The notes under the pieces are model-generated. The model worked only from the letters and a program-made list of their open reading frames with translations, made no database searches and had not been told where the DNA came from. From positions 2,790,001-2,854,000 of the forward strand of contig NZ_JAUTAG010000001.1 of the NCBI RefSeq assembly GCF_030818255.1: a stretch of 64,000 nucleotides of DNA, read 5' to 3'. Within the stretch, counting starts at the first letter, position 1, and every line of letters begins with the position of its first letter. The position numbers were made by a program, and so were the translations under genes. This DNA comes from Microbacterium sp. SORGH_AS_0969. Lineage in GTDB: Bacteria; Actinomycetota; Actinomycetes; Actinomycetales; Microbacteriaceae. Below are positions 8,622 through 22,166 of the stretch, piece after piece.

Positions 8622-10058
8622 TCAGACCAGGTACTGGCTCAGGCCGCGCTTGACGAAGCGCCCGTCGCCCTTGGCGCCGATGTACGCGCCGTCGTCGACG
8701 ACGACCTTGCCGCGCGAGATGACGGTGTCGACGTGCCCGTCGATCTCGTAGCCCTCCCACGCGGAGTGGTCCATGTTCATGTGGTGGGTCTTGCCCACGC
8801 CGATGGACGTGTGCCCGGCCGGGTCGTAGACGACGATGTCGGCATCCGCTCCCGGGGCGATCACGCCCTTCTTGCCGTACATGCCGAACATGCGCGCCGG
8901 CGTCGTGCTGGTCAACTCCACCCATCGCTCGAGGCTGATCTGACCGGTGACGACGCCCTGGTACATGAGGTCCATGCGGTGTTCGACCGAGCCGATGCCG
9001 TTGGGGATCGCGCGGAAGTCGCCCTGCCCGAGGGTCTTCTGGTCCTTCATGCAGAACGGGCAGTGGTCGGTGGAGACCATCTGGATGTCATTGGTGCGCA
9101 GCGCCTGCCACATGTGGTGCTGGTGCCCCTCGTGCTTCGAACGCAGGGGAGTGGAGCACACCCACTTGGCGCCCTCGAAGTCGCCCCACTCCTCGCTCGA
9201 GGCGCCGAGCTGGTCTTCGAGAGAGAGGTACAGGTACTGCGGGCAGGTCTCACCGAACACGTTCTGTCCGTTGTCGCGCGCCCACGCGAGCTGCTCCACC
9301 GCCTGCTTCGCGCTCACGTGCACGACGTACAGCGGCGCGCCGGTGAGGTTCGAGAGCATGATCGCGCGGTGCGTGGCCTCCTCTTCCATCTGCCACGCGC
9401 GCGCGACGCCGTGAAAGTACGGCGAGGTCTTGCCCTTCTCGATCAGCTGCTCGGCGAGCACGTCGATGACGGGCCCGTTCTCCGCGTGCATCATCGTGAG
9501 CAGCCCCGTGTCGGCGGCGACCTGCATCGCCCGGAGGATCTGCGCGTCGTCCGCGTAGAAGACACCCGGGTACGCCATGAACATCTTGAAGCTCGAGATG
9601 CCCTCGTCGATCAAGCCGGGAAGAGCGGCCAGGGAGTCGGCATCCACCCCTCCGACGATCTGGTGGAAGCCGTAGTCGATCGCGCAGTTCCCCGCGGCGA
9701 GCTCGTGCCAGTGTGCGAGACCGTCCTGCACGCGCTCGCCGGCGCGCTGCACCGCGAAGTCGACGATCGTCGTCGTGCCGCCCCAGGCTGCGGCGCGGGT
9801 GCCGGTCTCGAACGTGTCCGAGGCGCTCGTGCCGCCGAAGGGCAGCTGCATGTGGGTGTGCGCGTCGATGCCGCCCGGGATGACGTACTTCCCGGTCGCG
9901 TCGATGACGGTGTCGACGGATGCCGCGAGGTCATGGCCGAGCAGGGTGGAGCCGGGGGCGAGGACGGCGGCGATCGTCTCGCCGTCCAGCAGCACGTCGG
10001 CGGCGCTGCGCCCCGTCGCCGAGACGACGGTGCCGCCCGTGATGAGGGTGGTCGCCAT
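8622..10058 (-). CDS. hydA: Dihydropyrimidinase / D-hydantoinase
   Basis: 478 aa. Cyclic amidohydrolase with the binuclear metal site: GGIDAHTH (His67, His69), the Lys expected to be carbamylated in ISSFKMFMAYPG (Lys158), MMHAENG (His191), YVVHVSAKQ and the Asp of VSTDHCPF. Length matches bacterial dihydropyrimidinases. Hydrolyses 5,6-dihydropyrimidines or 5-substituted hydantoins to N-carbamoyl amino acids. Separated by a single base from the upstream nitrilase-family gene, whose product would take the next step. Allantoinase is less likely given the HAENG and STDHCPF context. Confidence 0.93.
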   Translation of the reverse strand: MATTLITGGTVVSATGRSAADVLLDGETIAAVLAPGSTLLGHDLAASVDTVIDATGKYVIPGGIDAHTHMQLPFGGTSASDTFETGTRAAAWGGTTTIVDFAVQRAGERVQDGLAHWHELAAGNCAIDYGFHQIVGGVDADSLAALPGLIDEGISSFKMFMAYPGVFYADDAQILRAMQVAADTGLLTMMHAENGPVIDVLAEQLIEKGKTSPYFHGVARAWQMEEEATHRAIMLSNLTGAPLYVVHVSAKQAVEQLAWARDNGQNVFGETCPQYLYLSLEDQLGASSEEWGDFEGAKWVCSTPLRSKHEGHQHHMWQALRTNDIQMVSTDHCPFCMKDQKTLGQGDFRAIPNGIGSVEHRMDLMYQGVVTGQISLERWVELTSTTPARMFGMYGKKGVIAPGADADIVVYDPAGHTSIGVGKTHHMNMDHSAWEGYEIDGHVDTVISRGKVVVDDGAYIGAKGDGRFVKRGLSQYLV

Positions 10059-10059
10059 C

Positions 10060-10908
10060 TCAGGCCTCCACGATCTCGCCGTAGGTGTCGGGCCGGCGGT
10101 CGCGGTAGAACTGCCAGTCGTCGCGCATCTGCTGCACGAGGTCCATGTCGAGGTCGCGGATGAGCACCTCCTCGTGCTCGGAGGAGCCGACGGCGCCTAC
10201 GTGGTTGCCACGCGGGTCGATGACCTGGCTCGTGCCGTAGAAGGTGACCGCATCCTCGCCGTACTCGTTGTCCTCGCGGCCGACGCGGTTCGGCTGCAGC
10301 ACGAAGTAGCCGTTGGCGACGGCGGCGCACGGCCCCTCGACCTCCCACAGGCGGTTCGACAGGCCCGGCTTGGTCGCGTTGGGGTTGAACACCATGTGCG
10401 CGCCGTTCAGGCCGAGCTCCCGCCATCCCTCGGGGAAGTGCCGGTCGTAGCAGATGTACATCCCGACCTTGCCGACGGCGGTCTCGAAGACGGGGTAGCC
10501 GAGGTTGCCCGGGCGGAAGTAGAACTTCTCCCAGAACTTGTCGAGGTGCGGGATGTGGTTCTTGCGGTAGCTGCCGAGCACGGTGCCGTCGGCGTCGACG
10601 AGCACGGAGGTGTTGTAGTAGACGCCGGTCTGCGCCTCCTCGTAGATCGGAAGCACGGAGACGAGCCCGAGCTCCTTCGCCAGGGCGGCGAAGCGCTGCA
10701 CGATCGGGCCGTCGACGGGCTCCGCGTAGCGGTAGTACTTCTGGTCCTGCGTGATGCCGAAGTAGGGGCCGTAGAACAGCTCCTGGAAGCACACGACCTC
10801 GGCGCCCTGCGCCGCGGCATCCCTCGCGAACTGCTCGTGCTTGTCCAGCATCGATGCCTTGTCGCCGGTCCACGTCGTCTGCGTGATGGCCGCTCGCACC
10901 GTCGTCAT
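10060..10908 (-). CDS. Nitrilase-superfamily amidohydrolase, beta-ureidopropionase-like
   Basis: 282 aa with the Glu-Lys-Cys triad: Glu43 (CFQELFYG), Lys116 (YRKNHIP) and Cys153 (YICYDRHFPEG). Closest to N-carbamoylputrescine/N-carbamoyl-beta-alanine amidases. Here it would release ammonia, CO2 and an amino acid from the N-carbamoyl product of the adjacent hydantoinase. First gene of the seven-gene operon, divergent from the MocR gene with a 116-bp intergenic region. AguB-type N-carbamoylputrescine amidase is the alternative by sequence alone; context favours the ureide route. Confidence 0.88.
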   Translation of the reverse strand: MTTVRAAITQTTWTGDKASMLDKHEQFARDAAAQGAEVVCFQELFYGPYFGITQDQKYYRYAEPVDGPIVQRFAALAKELGLVSVLPIYEEAQTGVYYNTSVLVDADGTVLGSYRKNHIPHLDKFWEKFYFRPGNLGYPVFETAVGKVGMYICYDRHFPEGWRELGLNGAHMVFNPNATKPGLSNRLWEVEGPCAAVANGYFVLQPNRVGREDNEYGEDAVTFYGTSQVIDPRGNHVGAVGSSEHEEVLIRDLDMDLVQQMRDDWQFYRDRRPDTYGEIVEA

Positions 10909-10977
10909 CGGGTCCTCCTCGCTCTCGACCGTCCGTCTGTGCGGTCGTGTCGTGTTCTGTTACTGTCGCGCCTGAAC

Positions 10978-10997
10978 ATTTCTCCACGATTTCCACG
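10978..10997. promoter_or_regulatory. Candidate MocR operator (direct repeat)
   Basis: ATTTCTCCACG (10978-10988) is followed directly by ATTTCCACG (10989-10997) in the divergent region between the catabolic operon and its MocR-type neighbour. MocR regulators often bind direct repeats. The match is short, so this is tentative. Confidence 0.35.
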
Positions 10998-11002
10998 AGT
11001 GA

Positions 11003-13306
<2,304 letters not shown>

Positions 13307-13325
13307 CCGCGGGCGCCCCGCGCGT

Positions 13326-15143
13326 ATGAACCGCCTCGCGAACGCCTCGAGCCCCTACCTGCGGGCCCACGCCGACAATCCCGTCGCGTGGTTCCCGTGG
13401 GGGCCCGAGGCGTTCGCGCTCGCGGCCGAGAGAGACGTCCCCGTGATGGTCTCGATCGGCTACAGCACCTGTCACTGGTGCCACGTCATGGCGCGGGAGT
13501 CGTTCGAGGATGCCGAGACCGCCGCCCTCCTCAACGACGGCTTCGTGTCGATCAAGGTCGACCGCGAGGAGCACCCCGATGTGGATGCCGCCTACCTCGA
13601 CGCCGCCTCCGCCTTCACCCCGCACCTCGGGTGGCCGCTGACGGTGTTCGTGAGCCCCGAGGGTCGCGTCTTCTACGCGGGCACGTACTTCCCGCCCGTG
13701 CCCCGGCCCCCGCAGCCGTCGTTCCGTCAGGTCCTCGCCGCGGTCCGCGAGGCGTGGACCGAACGGCGGAGCGACGTGGATGCCACCGGCTCCTCGCTCC
13801 GCGACGCTCTGGCCGCTGCGGCCACCGCTCCGGCAGACGCGCCGCCCACCCTCGAACAGCTCGCCGCCGCCGCACGCACCGTGGCCGCCCGTGAGGACCG
13901 CGAGTACGCCGGCTTCGCGGCGGGTCCTGCGTTCGAGACCCCGAAGTTTCCCAACACCCCCGTGCTGAGGTTCCTGCAGCACCCCGCGCTCGCGTCCGAG
14001 GTGCCGGATGCCGCAGCCGTGGCATCCCGTGCCCTCGCCGCCATGGCGGCATCCGATCTGCACGACACTGTCGAGGGCGGTTTCTTCCGCTACGCGACCC
14101 GCCGGGACTGGAGCGTGCCGCACTACGAGCGCATGCTCACCGACAACGCCGGTCTCGTCGAGGTCGCGCTCGCCGCGTCCGACGAGGCGACGGCGACGGA
14201 TGCCGCGCGATTCCTGGTCGACGTTCTGCAGCTGCCGTCCGGCGGGATCGCCGCGGCACAGGACTCCGAGTCCATCATCGACGGCAAACGCTCGGAAGGC
14301 GGGTACTACCGGGTCGCCGACCGCTCGGCGCTGCAGCCGCCCGCCCTCGACGCCAAAGTGGTCACCGGCTGGAACGGCCACGCGATCGCCGCGCTGGCCG
14401 CCGCCGGAACACGCACCGACCCGCGGTTCCTCGAGGCCGCGCGCTGGGCTGCCGACGCCGTGCTCGAGAGCAACGTCGCCGACGACGGCACCCTCCGCCG
14501 CGCCTCTCTCGACGAGATCCGCTCCGCCGCCCCCGCAACACTCGAGGACTACGGCGGACTCGCCCGCGGTCTGCTCGCCCTCGCGCGGGCGACGGGCGAA
14601 GTGGCCTACGCCTCCCGGGCGCGTGCCCTGATCGACGCGTGCCTCGGCGACGACGGCATCCATCCTCCCGGTGGGGGAGACCCGGTGCTTCTCGCGCAGG
14701 GGATGCAACCGCACGGCGTCCCGAGCGACGGCGCCTCGCCCTCGGGGCCGTCAGTCTTCGCGGCAGCCGCCCTCGATCTCTGGCGTCTCGGTGCGGGGGA
14801 GCGGTACCGGACCGCCGCCGAGACGCTCGTCCGCGCGGCGGCGGACGGCGCGTTGGCGACGCCGCTCGCGCACGGCGCGATCCTCGAGGTGGCCGTGGGA
14901 CTGGCATCCGCCCCGCGTCAGGTGGTCGTCGTCGGAGAGGCGGATGCCGAGATCGCCGACGCCGCGCGACGGGTCGCCGCCGACGTGGTCGCGGTGGTCG
15001 CACCGGAACAGGCCGCGGCGTTCGCCGAGGCGGGCTTCGCGCTCTTCGAGGGGAAGACCGCGCTCGGCGGCGAGGCGACGGCCTACGACTGCCGCGCGTT
15101 CACGTGCGCGCTGCCGACGACGGATGCGGCGCAGTTGGTGTGA
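13326..15143 (+). CDS. DUF255 thioredoxin-like protein (YyaL/SPATA20 family)
   Basis: 605 aa. N-terminal thioredoxin-like DUF255 domain (about 1-165) with the hallmark [28 protein letters not shown] (CxxC) and [15 protein letters not shown]; then an alpha/alpha-toroid region resembling N-acylglucosamine epimerases (about 200-480). No export signal, so cytosolic. Family function is not well defined. The length is somewhat short of the usual 650-700 because the middle is compact, yet all N-terminal motifs are intact. Confidence 0.9.
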   Translation: MNRLANASSPYLRAHADNPVAWFPWGPEAFALAAERDVPVMVSIGYSTCHWCHVMARESFEDAETAALLNDGFVSIKVDREEHPDVDAAYLDAASAFTPHLGWPLTVFVSPEGRVFYAGTYFPPVPRPPQPSFRQVLAAVREAWTERRSDVDATGSSLRDALAAAATAPADAPPTLEQLAAAARTVAAREDREYAGFAAGPAFETPKFPNTPVLRFLQHPALASEVPDAAAVASRALAAMAASDLHDTVEGGFFRYATRRDWSVPHYERMLTDNAGLVEVALAASDEATATDAARFLVDVLQLPSGGIAAAQDSESIIDGKRSEGGYYRVADRSALQPPALDAKVVTGWNGHAIAALAAAGTRTDPRFLEAARWAADAVLESNVADDGTLRRASLDEIRSAAPATLEDYGGLARGLLALARATGEVAYASRARALIDACLGDDGIHPPGGGDPVLLAQGMQPHGVPSDGASPSGPSVFAAAALDLWRLGAGERYRTAAETLVRAAADGALATPLAHGAILEVAVGLASAPRQVVVVGEADAEIADAARRVAADVVAVVAPEQAAAFAEAGFALFEGKTALGGEATAYDCRAFTCALPTTDAAQLV

Positions 15144-15194
15144 CCTTGCCCTGCGCGACGTAGATCCGGCGAGTGCTCCGGGCATATGCGCCGC

Positions 15195-15324
15195 GCCGCC
15201 CGGCTCGCGCGCAGCGCCGCCACGGACTGTCGAGCCACGAGGGCGAACACCGGATGCCGCCCGGCTCGCGCGCAGCGCCGCCACGGACTGTCGAGCCACG
15301 CGGGCGAACACCGGATGCCGCCCG
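15195..15324. repeat. 61-bp tandem direct repeat, two copies plus 8 bp
   Basis: Copy A 15195-15255 and copy B 15256-15316 differ at one base (A at 15240, C at 15301); the match continues to 15324. It fills part of the 330-bp gap between the DUF255 gene and the RHS gene. The rest of that gap (15325-15472) shows no gene, only GC-rich sequence with CGCGG-containing short repeats. Confidence 0.85.
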
Positions 15325-15472
15325 CCCCGCCCGCGGGTGAAAATGCCCTCCGCGCGCCGCGGAACGACGCGGAGCACCGCGGAACCTGGGAAAACCTGAT
15401 GCCTAACCTCAGCGGAGCCTGAGTCGGCAGGCGACGTTCTCCGCCACGTCGGGCGGTCTCCGCGGGGTGGGC

Positions 15473-18400
15473 ATGCGCTTCTCTTCTCGTTTCTGGCTGG
15501 TCTCCGTGCTGGCCACGGTCTCCCTGGTGATCGGCGTGGCCGTCCCACTGCATGCGGCGATGGCGGTCGCGCCGGCGACTCTCCGTCCCGAGGAGGTGCC
15601 GAGCGAGAACGCTCCTGCTCTCCCCTCAACCGATGAGGCCACCGCCGCCCCTCAGCTGCCCGAGGGGTCTTTCGCGATCCCCTCCGACAAGACGCTGCCC
15701 CGCGACAGCACCGAGGTCATCCCGGATGTGACGCCGCCGCCCGTCTCGGACGCCGTGGCCGAGTGGGAGAAGCGCTCTGTCGACACGTCTGGCCTGCGCC
15801 GCGTCGACGAGTCCGAAGATGTCACGCGGTACACGAACGCCTCCGGGTCGACCGTCACACGTGTGTCGTCCGAGCCCGAGCGTGCGCGGGACGACAACGG
15901 CGAGTGGGTCGATGTCAACACGTCCGTCTCGCGGGATGGTGACGACTGGACGGTGCGGAACCACCCTCTCGATCCGGTTTTCCGTGGCGGGCGCGACGAC
16001 GCCCCGTCCGTGGAGGTCTCGCGCGACGGGCACGACGTGTCGTTCGCGCTCCTCGGCGCGGAGTCGGGCGAACTCGCCGCCCCGTTCTGGTGGTGGGACG
16101 ACTGGGAGGAACTCACCTACCAGGACGTCTTCGGAAGTGCCGACCTCGAGTACCGCGTGGAACCGGGGGCGGTCAAAGAGTCTCTCGTTCTGGACGCCAC
16201 GCCGACGAAGCGCTCCTCGTGGACCTGGCGGATCGACGCGGGCTCGTTGACTCCCGCCCTCGGCGAGGCGGACTCGGTGATCTTCACCGATGAGGCCGGA
16301 GTCGAGGTGCTGATGATCCCGACCCCCATCGCCACCGACTCGAGCGGGGCCGAGGGCGAGCGCGAGAGCGCGGGGACGGCGCTCAAAGTCTCGCTCTGGC
16401 AGGCGAGTGACGGATCGTGGCGGTACACGCTCCGCGCAGATCGGACGTGGTTGAGCGATCCCGCCCGCGTGTACCCGGTCCGTATCGACCCCACGGTGAT
16501 GACGCCGAACGGTGCGTCGGCTTACAAATCGGACGGAACGGTGTGGCGAGGCAGCCAGATGGTCGGAAACACCCGCGAGGGCGGGCGAAACCGCTTCTGG
16601 CGATCGGTGGTCGCATTCGACTACGGGGCGATTCCGGGGAAGTTCATCGCGGCGGCGAACATCGGTGTCGGATACGACAACCAGGGCACCACGTCGATGC
16701 AGACGGGGTGGGTGCAGCACGCCAGCAGCTTCTCGTACAACGGGATGGGGTCGCACCTCGGCAACTACAACCTTTCCACGGGCTGGGCCGATGTCGAGGG
16801 TGACGGTGTCGCCGCGCGCCTGGCGAGCAACCTTCGAATCGGTGACCGCCCGGCGTTCATGATCGGCGGCTGGGAGGGGTCGTCGTACTCCTTCAAGCGT
16901 GTGCAGTCCGACCTTTGGGTCGAGTCGTGGGATTACCCGTCGGTGTGGGGTACGCGAGTCGGAGACGGGTGGACGGGAATCGGCCTGGCACCGATCCTCG
17001 GGGTCTCATCGACGAACCCCGGCGGGCGGCCGCAGCAGTATGCGTTCGAGCTCGCCACCGACCCCGGGATGACGAACATCATCGCCGCGCGCAACTGGGA
17101 GAGCGGTCAGCAATACCAAGTGCCTGCGGGTCTCCTGCGGACCGGCACACCGTACTACTGGAGGGTCTCGCTGGTCGACGACCTCAATGGGCTCTGGGGG
17201 CAATCGACCTATCGCCAATCACCGACATACACCTTCACGACGAACGCCGTTCCGTTGCCGGACGCCGCGACCGCGACGCCCGGCAGTGCGGTGACCGAAA
17301 CGCCGACCACGGTGACCACGCTCACGCCGACCCTGCGCGTCGGTGCTGTCTCCGACACGGACGCCACGGGCGGGGCGATGACCTACCAGTTCAAGATCGC
17401 CACAGGCCAAGACGCGCGGTCCGGTGCGGTCGTGACGTCGGGGTGGATCACCGCAGCCGATGGTGTGGCCTCGTGGACGGTGCCGCAGGGAACGCTCCAA
17501 GACGGCGGTGTCTACTCGTGGACAGTGACGACCAATGACGGCCAAGACATCAACACCGAGAACGGGTGGGTCCGTCGCCTGCGCACCGACTTGAGGCTCG
17601 GTTCCTCGGGACCTTCTCCCTATGACACAGCCGGCGCGGTGACGACGAACCTCGCCAACGGCAACGTGAATGTGTCCTTCGCGTCTCCGACGGTGCAGAC
17701 ACTCGGCGGCGCTATGGGCATGTCGTTCACGTACAACTCGCAAGAGGTGGCCGATGCCAATCGCGGGTTGACCGGCGAGTACTTCGACGCGCGGTCCGGC
17801 GGCGTTGCTCCCTCTGCCCCCAGCGGATACGTCTTCACCGACAAGACCGCGGCTCTCGTCCGTACAGACCCCGCGGTCTCCTTCCGTTGGGGTCTCGGGG
17901 CGCCGACCGACGCGCTTCCCGTCAACCATTTCCTGGCGCGGTGGACCGGCTTCCTGACATTGCCCTCGGCGCTGGTCGGCCGGGAGATCCGGTTCGGCGC
18001 ATCGCACGACGACGGCATCCGCGTCTTCTACGACGGTCGCCAGCAGTTCGAGCGGTGGCAGGGCGGTGCGTGGGTCACTGCGGCGGGCTCCACCGTCACC
18101 GCGAGCGGCGGCGCCAAGCCTCTGCGCGTGGAGTACTACGAAGAGACGGGCGACGCCCATGTCGACCTCTGGATCGAGTACACCCCCGAGGGGGCGTCCA
18201 CGCCCACCCGTATGACCATTCCGCCAGACTGGTTCACCAAGCGGGTCACGACTCTGCCGCAGGGCTGGGGTGCCTCCGTTCCCTTGGCGGGGGCGTCGTC
18301 GAACTGGGTCTCCGCGCAGATCACCGACGCCTCGGTCGTCCTCACCGACACGACGGGCAAGGCCCACACCTACACGAAGGCCTCCGCGGGCGGCTACACC

Positions 18401-21400
18401 GCCCCGAGTGGGGAGTACGGCGTTCTCTCGCTCGACGGCAACGGCTGGGTCGTCTTCACCGATGAGGACGGCACCGTCTATCACTTCACGAAGGAGGGCC
18501 GCGTGACCTCGGCCACGCCTCCCGAAGATGTTCGGAAGGCCGCGGCCCCGCAGAGCATCCTGAACGCCAACGGCGTCGCCATCGAGGTGGTCGACCCGGT
18601 GTCGAAGAGCGGCGACCAGTACACCCGCAAGGTCTCTTTCACCTACCAGACCGGTGACCGCTCCGCCTGCCCCGAACGGCCGGGCACGGGGTTCGCGAAG
18701 GCCCCTGTCGACATGCTGTGCCGTATCTCGTACCCGGACGGCTCGGAGTCTCGGCTCTTCTACAACGGCAACGGTCAGCTTGCGGCAATTCTCGACCCGG
18801 GCGACGAGCTGACGCTTTTCGGTTACGACAGCGCCGGCGGATTGCTGAGCCAGATCCGGGATGCCGCGGCCAACGACAGCATTCCCGTCCCGGTCGCGGC
18901 GGGTGCCGCCGACCCGGGTACGACCTCGATCACCTACGACGGTTCGCGGGCCACGGGGGTGACCCTGCCCGCGCCCGACGGCGTGACGACGTCGGAGCGG
19001 CCGTCGCGCACCTATTCCTACGGTGATGGCCGCACCACGGTCTCGATCGCGGGTCTCCCGGGTGTCTCGCAGACCGTGACTTTCGACGCGGCGTGGCGCC
19101 AAACGGCATCCACGAGCGCGATGGGCGTCACCACGAGCCAAGAATGGGACCCGGCGAAGGACCTCGTGCGTCGGACGACGGATGCCACGGGGCTCGTGTC
19201 GACCCGCGTGTACGACCGCACCGACCGCCCGGTGGCGGTGTATGGCGCGGCACCGGCGGCCTGTTTCGCCTCCGACGGGCGGCCCGTCGGACAGCCACTT
19301 GATGCGGGCGGCTGCGGAATCGTCCCGGCATCGAGCAGCACCGTGTACGACGGTGGGCTGAACGGTCTGCAGGCCGCGTACTACTCGAACACCGAGAAGC
19401 TCTCGGGCAAGCCGGAGGCCTACAGTCTCGGCATCGCGGGCCTCACCGGAGGGGCTGTCGACCGGGACTGGGGAACGAACGCACCGATCGCGGGGGTGTC
19501 GAGCGATCACTGGTCGCTGCGGTTGACCGGCCTCATCACCTTCCCTGAGGCGGGCACCTACCGCCTCCGCACGACGAGCGACGATGGCGCGCGGGTGTGG
19601 CTCGACGACGTGCTCATCATCGACCGCTGGGGCGCGCCCGCCGGAACCGACGGCACGAGTGCCGCTTTCACCGTCGCCGCGGGAGACGTACGCCGTATCC
19701 GGATCGAGTACTTCGACATCACCTCTTCGGCTTTCCTGCAACTGAAGTGGGCGACGCCGTCGAACGGAGAGTTTGCGATCGTGCCCGGCTCGCAGCTCCG
19801 ACCCGACTACCGACTCGTCACGTCGAGAACGGTCGACGACGCCACGACCATCGTGGGAGCGGCGGCACCGTCGGTGACGACCGCGAACACGTACGCCGAC
19901 CCCGTGGTCGGGCAAGTGACCGAAAGCACCGTCGACCCGGGCGGTCTGGCACTGCAGAGCACCGCGACCCACGAGACGGTGAACGGCGCCGGGTGGCTCC
20001 GCCAGAAGTCGAAGGCTCTGCCGGCCGCCGCGGCATCCGGTTCGATCACGGATGCCAAGAGCACGACCCGCGCGTACTACGGCGACGCGGAGCAAGTGAC
20101 CGAAGACACCTGCGGCGTGCCCGCAGGAACGCGCCAGTTCGGGATGTTGAAGTCATCGACGGGGCCGACACCGGCGAGCGGCCCCGCGATTGTGACCTCG
20201 TACGTCTACGACGTCATGGGTCGGACGGCCGGCACGCGTGTCACGGGTGACGAGGCGTGGTCGTGTACCACGGTCGATGCGCGCGGTCGCACGGTGAAAG
20301 AGGTCTCGGTGGGTGGCGCGGGTGTCGCGACCGACACGGTCACGACCACGTACACGCCGACCTCTTCTGGTCTGACGGTGACGGTGGCCGGGTCGCCCGT
20401 GCCCGGGTCGAGCACCTCGGCGACGACGACCCGGACCGACCTTCTCGGTCGCGTGGTGTCGTACACCGACGTGTGGGGCGTCGTGACGACCCCGGTCTAC
20501 GAGTCGCTGACCGGACGCGTGCTCCGGGTGACGACCGCGGGACCGGGTGTTCCGTCGTCGACCACCGCGTTCGCGTACGACCGTGACGGCAAGACGACCA
20601 CGGTGACGTTCAACGGTCAGGTGTATGCGGCGTCGTCGTTCGATGCGAAACAGCGGATTGCGCAGGTGTCGTATCTGGGTGGTTCATCGCTGGGTGTGGC
20701 CTGGGATGACAAGCGCGGCTCGATCGGGGCGCAGGCCTGGTCGTTCCCGGCATCCGCGCCGATCACCGACGAGGTGACGCGGTCGGTGGCGGGTCGGGTC
20801 GTGCGGGAGCGGATCTCGCAGGGGGGTCGGGTCGTCGAGTCGACGTATGGGTATGACGCGGCGGGGCGTTTGGTGTCGGCGCAGATTCCGGGTCATGAGC
20901 TGTCGTATGAGTTCGCGTCGTCGGGTGGGTGCGGTCCGAACACCGCGGCCGGTGCCTCGGGGAATCGGACGCGGTCCGTCGATCGGTATACCGCGCCCGG
21001 GTCGTCTGCGGCTCTCGTGTCGACGACGGACTATTGCTACGACTGGGCGGATCGTCTGCTCTCGAGCAGTGTGTCCGGGGCGGTGCGGGGAGCGTCGTCG
21101 GTGTCGGATGGGCTCGGCGCGGGTGAGCTCGCGTATGACGCTCGCGGGAACACGACGCGGCTGGCGGATCTGTCGATCTCGTATGACGCCGACAACCGGC
21201 ATGTCGCAACGAGTACGGCGGCGGGGTCGAAGGTCTCGCTGGTGCGGGATGGTTCGGGTCGTGTGGTGTCGCGGTCGGTGGATCCGGCGGGTGATGCGCC
21301 GGCGGTGACGTCGCGGTATGTGTATGCCGGGGCGGGGGACAGCCCCTGGGCGGTGGTGTCGGGGGATGCCGCAGCGACGGTGTTCCTGTCGCTTCCCGGT

Positions 21401-22141
21401 GGGGTGACGGTCGATGTCCCGTCTTCGGGTGCGGCGTCGTGGTCGTATCCGTCGCTGCAGGGGCACACGCTCACAACCGGCGACGGGTCGGCCTCGTCGG
21501 GTGTGCAGTTGTATGACCCGTTCGGTCAGCCGTTGGAGTCGGGCACCCTGGCGTTGGGTACCACGGCGGCGAATGACTCGGGTGCGGTGAATGGGACGAC
21601 GGGGTGGCATCAGGGTGCGCAGAAGCTGACGGAGTCGGTGGACTCGGCGCTGCTGGTCGAGATGGGTGCCCGGTTGTATGTGCCGGCGTTGGGTCGGTTC
21701 TTGCAGGTCGACCCGGTCGAGGGCGGCGTCGACAACGACTACGTCTGGCCGACCGACCCGATCGGGAAGAACGACCTGAGCGGGCAGTTCGCTATCGCGG
21801 CGGCAGCACCCCTTCTCGCCTTTGGGCCTTGGGGGTGGGCCGCGTTGATCGCGGTTGTGGTGGTCGTGACCCTCGTGGCCATTGCATCTTCGCCGAGTTT
21901 TCAACGGGGAGTTGCGTCGATGAGAACCGGCATTATGGAGATGGCGCACCGCAAGAAAACGAGTGCTCGCAACGCGGATCGGCGTGGCCACGGTGCAGAC
22001 AAGCAGGGCAAGGCCCCCGATAAGCACACGAACGCTCAAAGTCACGGTGGTCGTCAGAAACCCAACTTCAAGCCGAACGCAAACAAGCGCAGCAGTGGCT
22101 ACTTCTCGAGGCGAGCGCCGTACCAGAGATTTGCTTGGTGA
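15473..22141 (+). CDS. Giant secreted RHS/YD-repeat protein with two PA14-like modules and a variable C-terminal tip
   Basis: About 2,222 aa. Sec signal peptide (residues 1 to about 30, [18 protein letters not shown]...). Domains in order: unassigned N-terminal secretion/adhesin-like region (to about 490); two fibronectin-III-like segments (about 495-580, 618-695); RHS onset [11 protein letters not shown] (about 715); PA14-like module (about 763-923, [23 protein letters not shown]); YD/RHS repeats; second PA14-like module (about 1296-1442, [23 protein letters not shown]); more YD repeats; RHS core end [20 protein letters not shown] and [11 protein letters not shown] (about 2070-2105). The last ~117 residues form a distinct tip: a hydrophobic segment, then a Lys/Arg/His/Asn-rich tail. 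Layout fits a polymorphic toxin with an uncharacterised tip. GTG at 15467 is an alternative start two codons upstream. Confidence 0.88.
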   Translation: MRFSSRFWLVSVLATVSLVIGVAVPLHAAMAVAPATLRPEEVPSENAPALPSTDEATAAPQLPEGSFAIPSDKTLPRDSTEVIPDVTPPPVSDAVAEWEKRSVDTSGLRRVDESEDVTRYTNASGSTVTRVSSEPERARDDNGEWVDVNTSVSRDGDDWTVRNHPLDPVFRGGRDDAPSVEVSRDGHDVSFALLGAESGELAAPFWWWDDWEELTYQDVFGSADLEYRVEPGAVKESLVLDATPTKRSSWTWRIDAGSLTPALGEADSVIFTDEAGVEVLMIPTPIATDSSGAEGERESAGTALKVSLWQASDGSWRYTLRADRTWLSDPARVYPVRIDPTVMTPNGASAYKSDGTVWRGSQMVGNTREGGRNRFWRSVVAFDYGAIPGKFIAAANIGVGYDNQGTTSMQTGWVQHASSFSYNGMGSHLGNYNLSTGWADVEGDGVAARLASNLRIGDRPAFMIGGWEGSSYSFKRVQSDLWVESWDYPSVWGTRVGDGWTGIGLAPILGVSSTNPGGRPQQYAFELATDPGMTNIIAARNWESGQQYQVPAGLLRTGTPYYWRVSLVDDLNGLWGQSTYRQSPTYTFTTNAVPLPDAATATPGSAVTETPTTVTTLTPTLRVGAVSDTDATGGAMTYQFKIATGQDARSGAVVTSGWITAADGVASWTVPQGTLQDGGVYSWTVTTNDGQDINTENGWVRRLRTDLRLGSSGPSPYDTAGAVTTNLANGNVNVSFASPTVQTLGGAMGMSFTYNSQEVADANRGLTGEYFDARSGGVAPSAPSGYVFTDKTAALVRTDPAVSFRWGLGAPTDALPVNHFLARWTGFLTLPSALVGREIRFGASHDDGIRVFYDGRQQFERWQGGAWVTAAGSTVTASGGAKPLRVEYYEETGDAHVDLWIEYTPEGASTPTRMTIPPDWFTKRVTTLPQGWGASVPLAGASSNWVSAQITDASVVLTDTTGKAHTYTKASAGGYTAPSGEYGVLSLDGNGWVVFTDEDGTVYHFTKEGRVTSATPPEDVRKAAAPQSILNANGVAIEVVDPVSKSGDQYTRKVSFTYQTGDRSACPERPGTGFAKAPVDMLCRISYPDGSESRLFYNGNGQLAAILDPGDELTLFGYDSAGGLLSQIRDAAANDSIPVPVAAGAADPGTTSITYDGSRATGVTLPAPDGVTTSERPSRTYSYGDGRTTVSIAGLPGVSQTVTFDAAWRQTASTSAMGVTTSQEWDPAKDLVRRTTDATGLVSTRVYDRTDRPVAVYGAAPAACFASDGRPVGQPLDAGGCGIVPASSSTVYDGGLNGLQAAYYSNTEKLSGKPEAYSLGIAGLTGGAVDRDWGTNAPIAGVSSDHWSLRLTGLITFPEAGTYRLRTTSDDGARVWLDDVLIIDRWGAPAGTDGTSAAFTVAAGDVRRIRIEYFDITSSAFLQLKWATPSNGEFAIVPGSQLRPDYRLVTSRTVDDATTIVGAAAPSVTTANTYADPVVGQVTESTVDPGGLALQSTATHETVNGAGWLRQKSKALPAAAASGSITDAKSTTRAYYGDAEQVTEDTCGVPAGTRQFGMLKSSTGPTPASGPAIVTSYVYDVMGRTAGTRVTGDEAWSCTTVDARGRTVKEVSVGGAGVATDTVTTTYTPTSSGLTVTVAGSPVPGSSTSATTTRTDLLGRVVSYTDVWGVVTTPVYESLTGRVLRVTTAGPGVPSSTTAFAYDRDGKTTTVTFNGQVYAASSFDAKQRIAQVSYLGGSSLGVAWDDKRGSIGAQAWSFPASAPITDEVTRSVAGRVVRERISQGGRVVESTYGYDAAGRLVSAQIPGHELSYEFASSGGCGPNTAAGASGNRTRSVDRYTAPGSSAALVSTTDYCYDWADRLLSSSVSGAVRGASSVSDGLGAGELAYDARGNTTRLADLSISYDADNRHVATSTAAGSKVSLVRDGSGRVVSRSVDPAGDAPAVTSRYVYAGAGDSPWAVVSGDAAATVFLSLPGGVTVDVPSSGAASWSYPSLQGHTLTTGDGSASSGVQLYDPFGQPLESGTLALGTTAANDSGAVNGTTGWHQGAQKLTESVDSALLVEMGARLYVPALGRFLQVDPVEGGVDNDYVWPTDPIGKNDLSGQFAIAAAAPLLAFGPWGWAALIAVVVVVTLVAIASSPSFQRGVASMRTGIMEMAHRKKTSARNADRRGHGADKQGKAPDKHTNAQSHGGRQKPNFKPNANKRSSGYFSRRAPYQRFAW

Positions 22142-22166
22142 CCAGAACATCTTCCGCGGGGAGCGT

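Noticed and set aside
17219..20095. 958-codon minus-strand frame inside the RHS gene
   Set aside because: No family motif, Arg/Gly/Val-rich, and exactly antisense to motif-bearing YD repeats and PA14-like modules.
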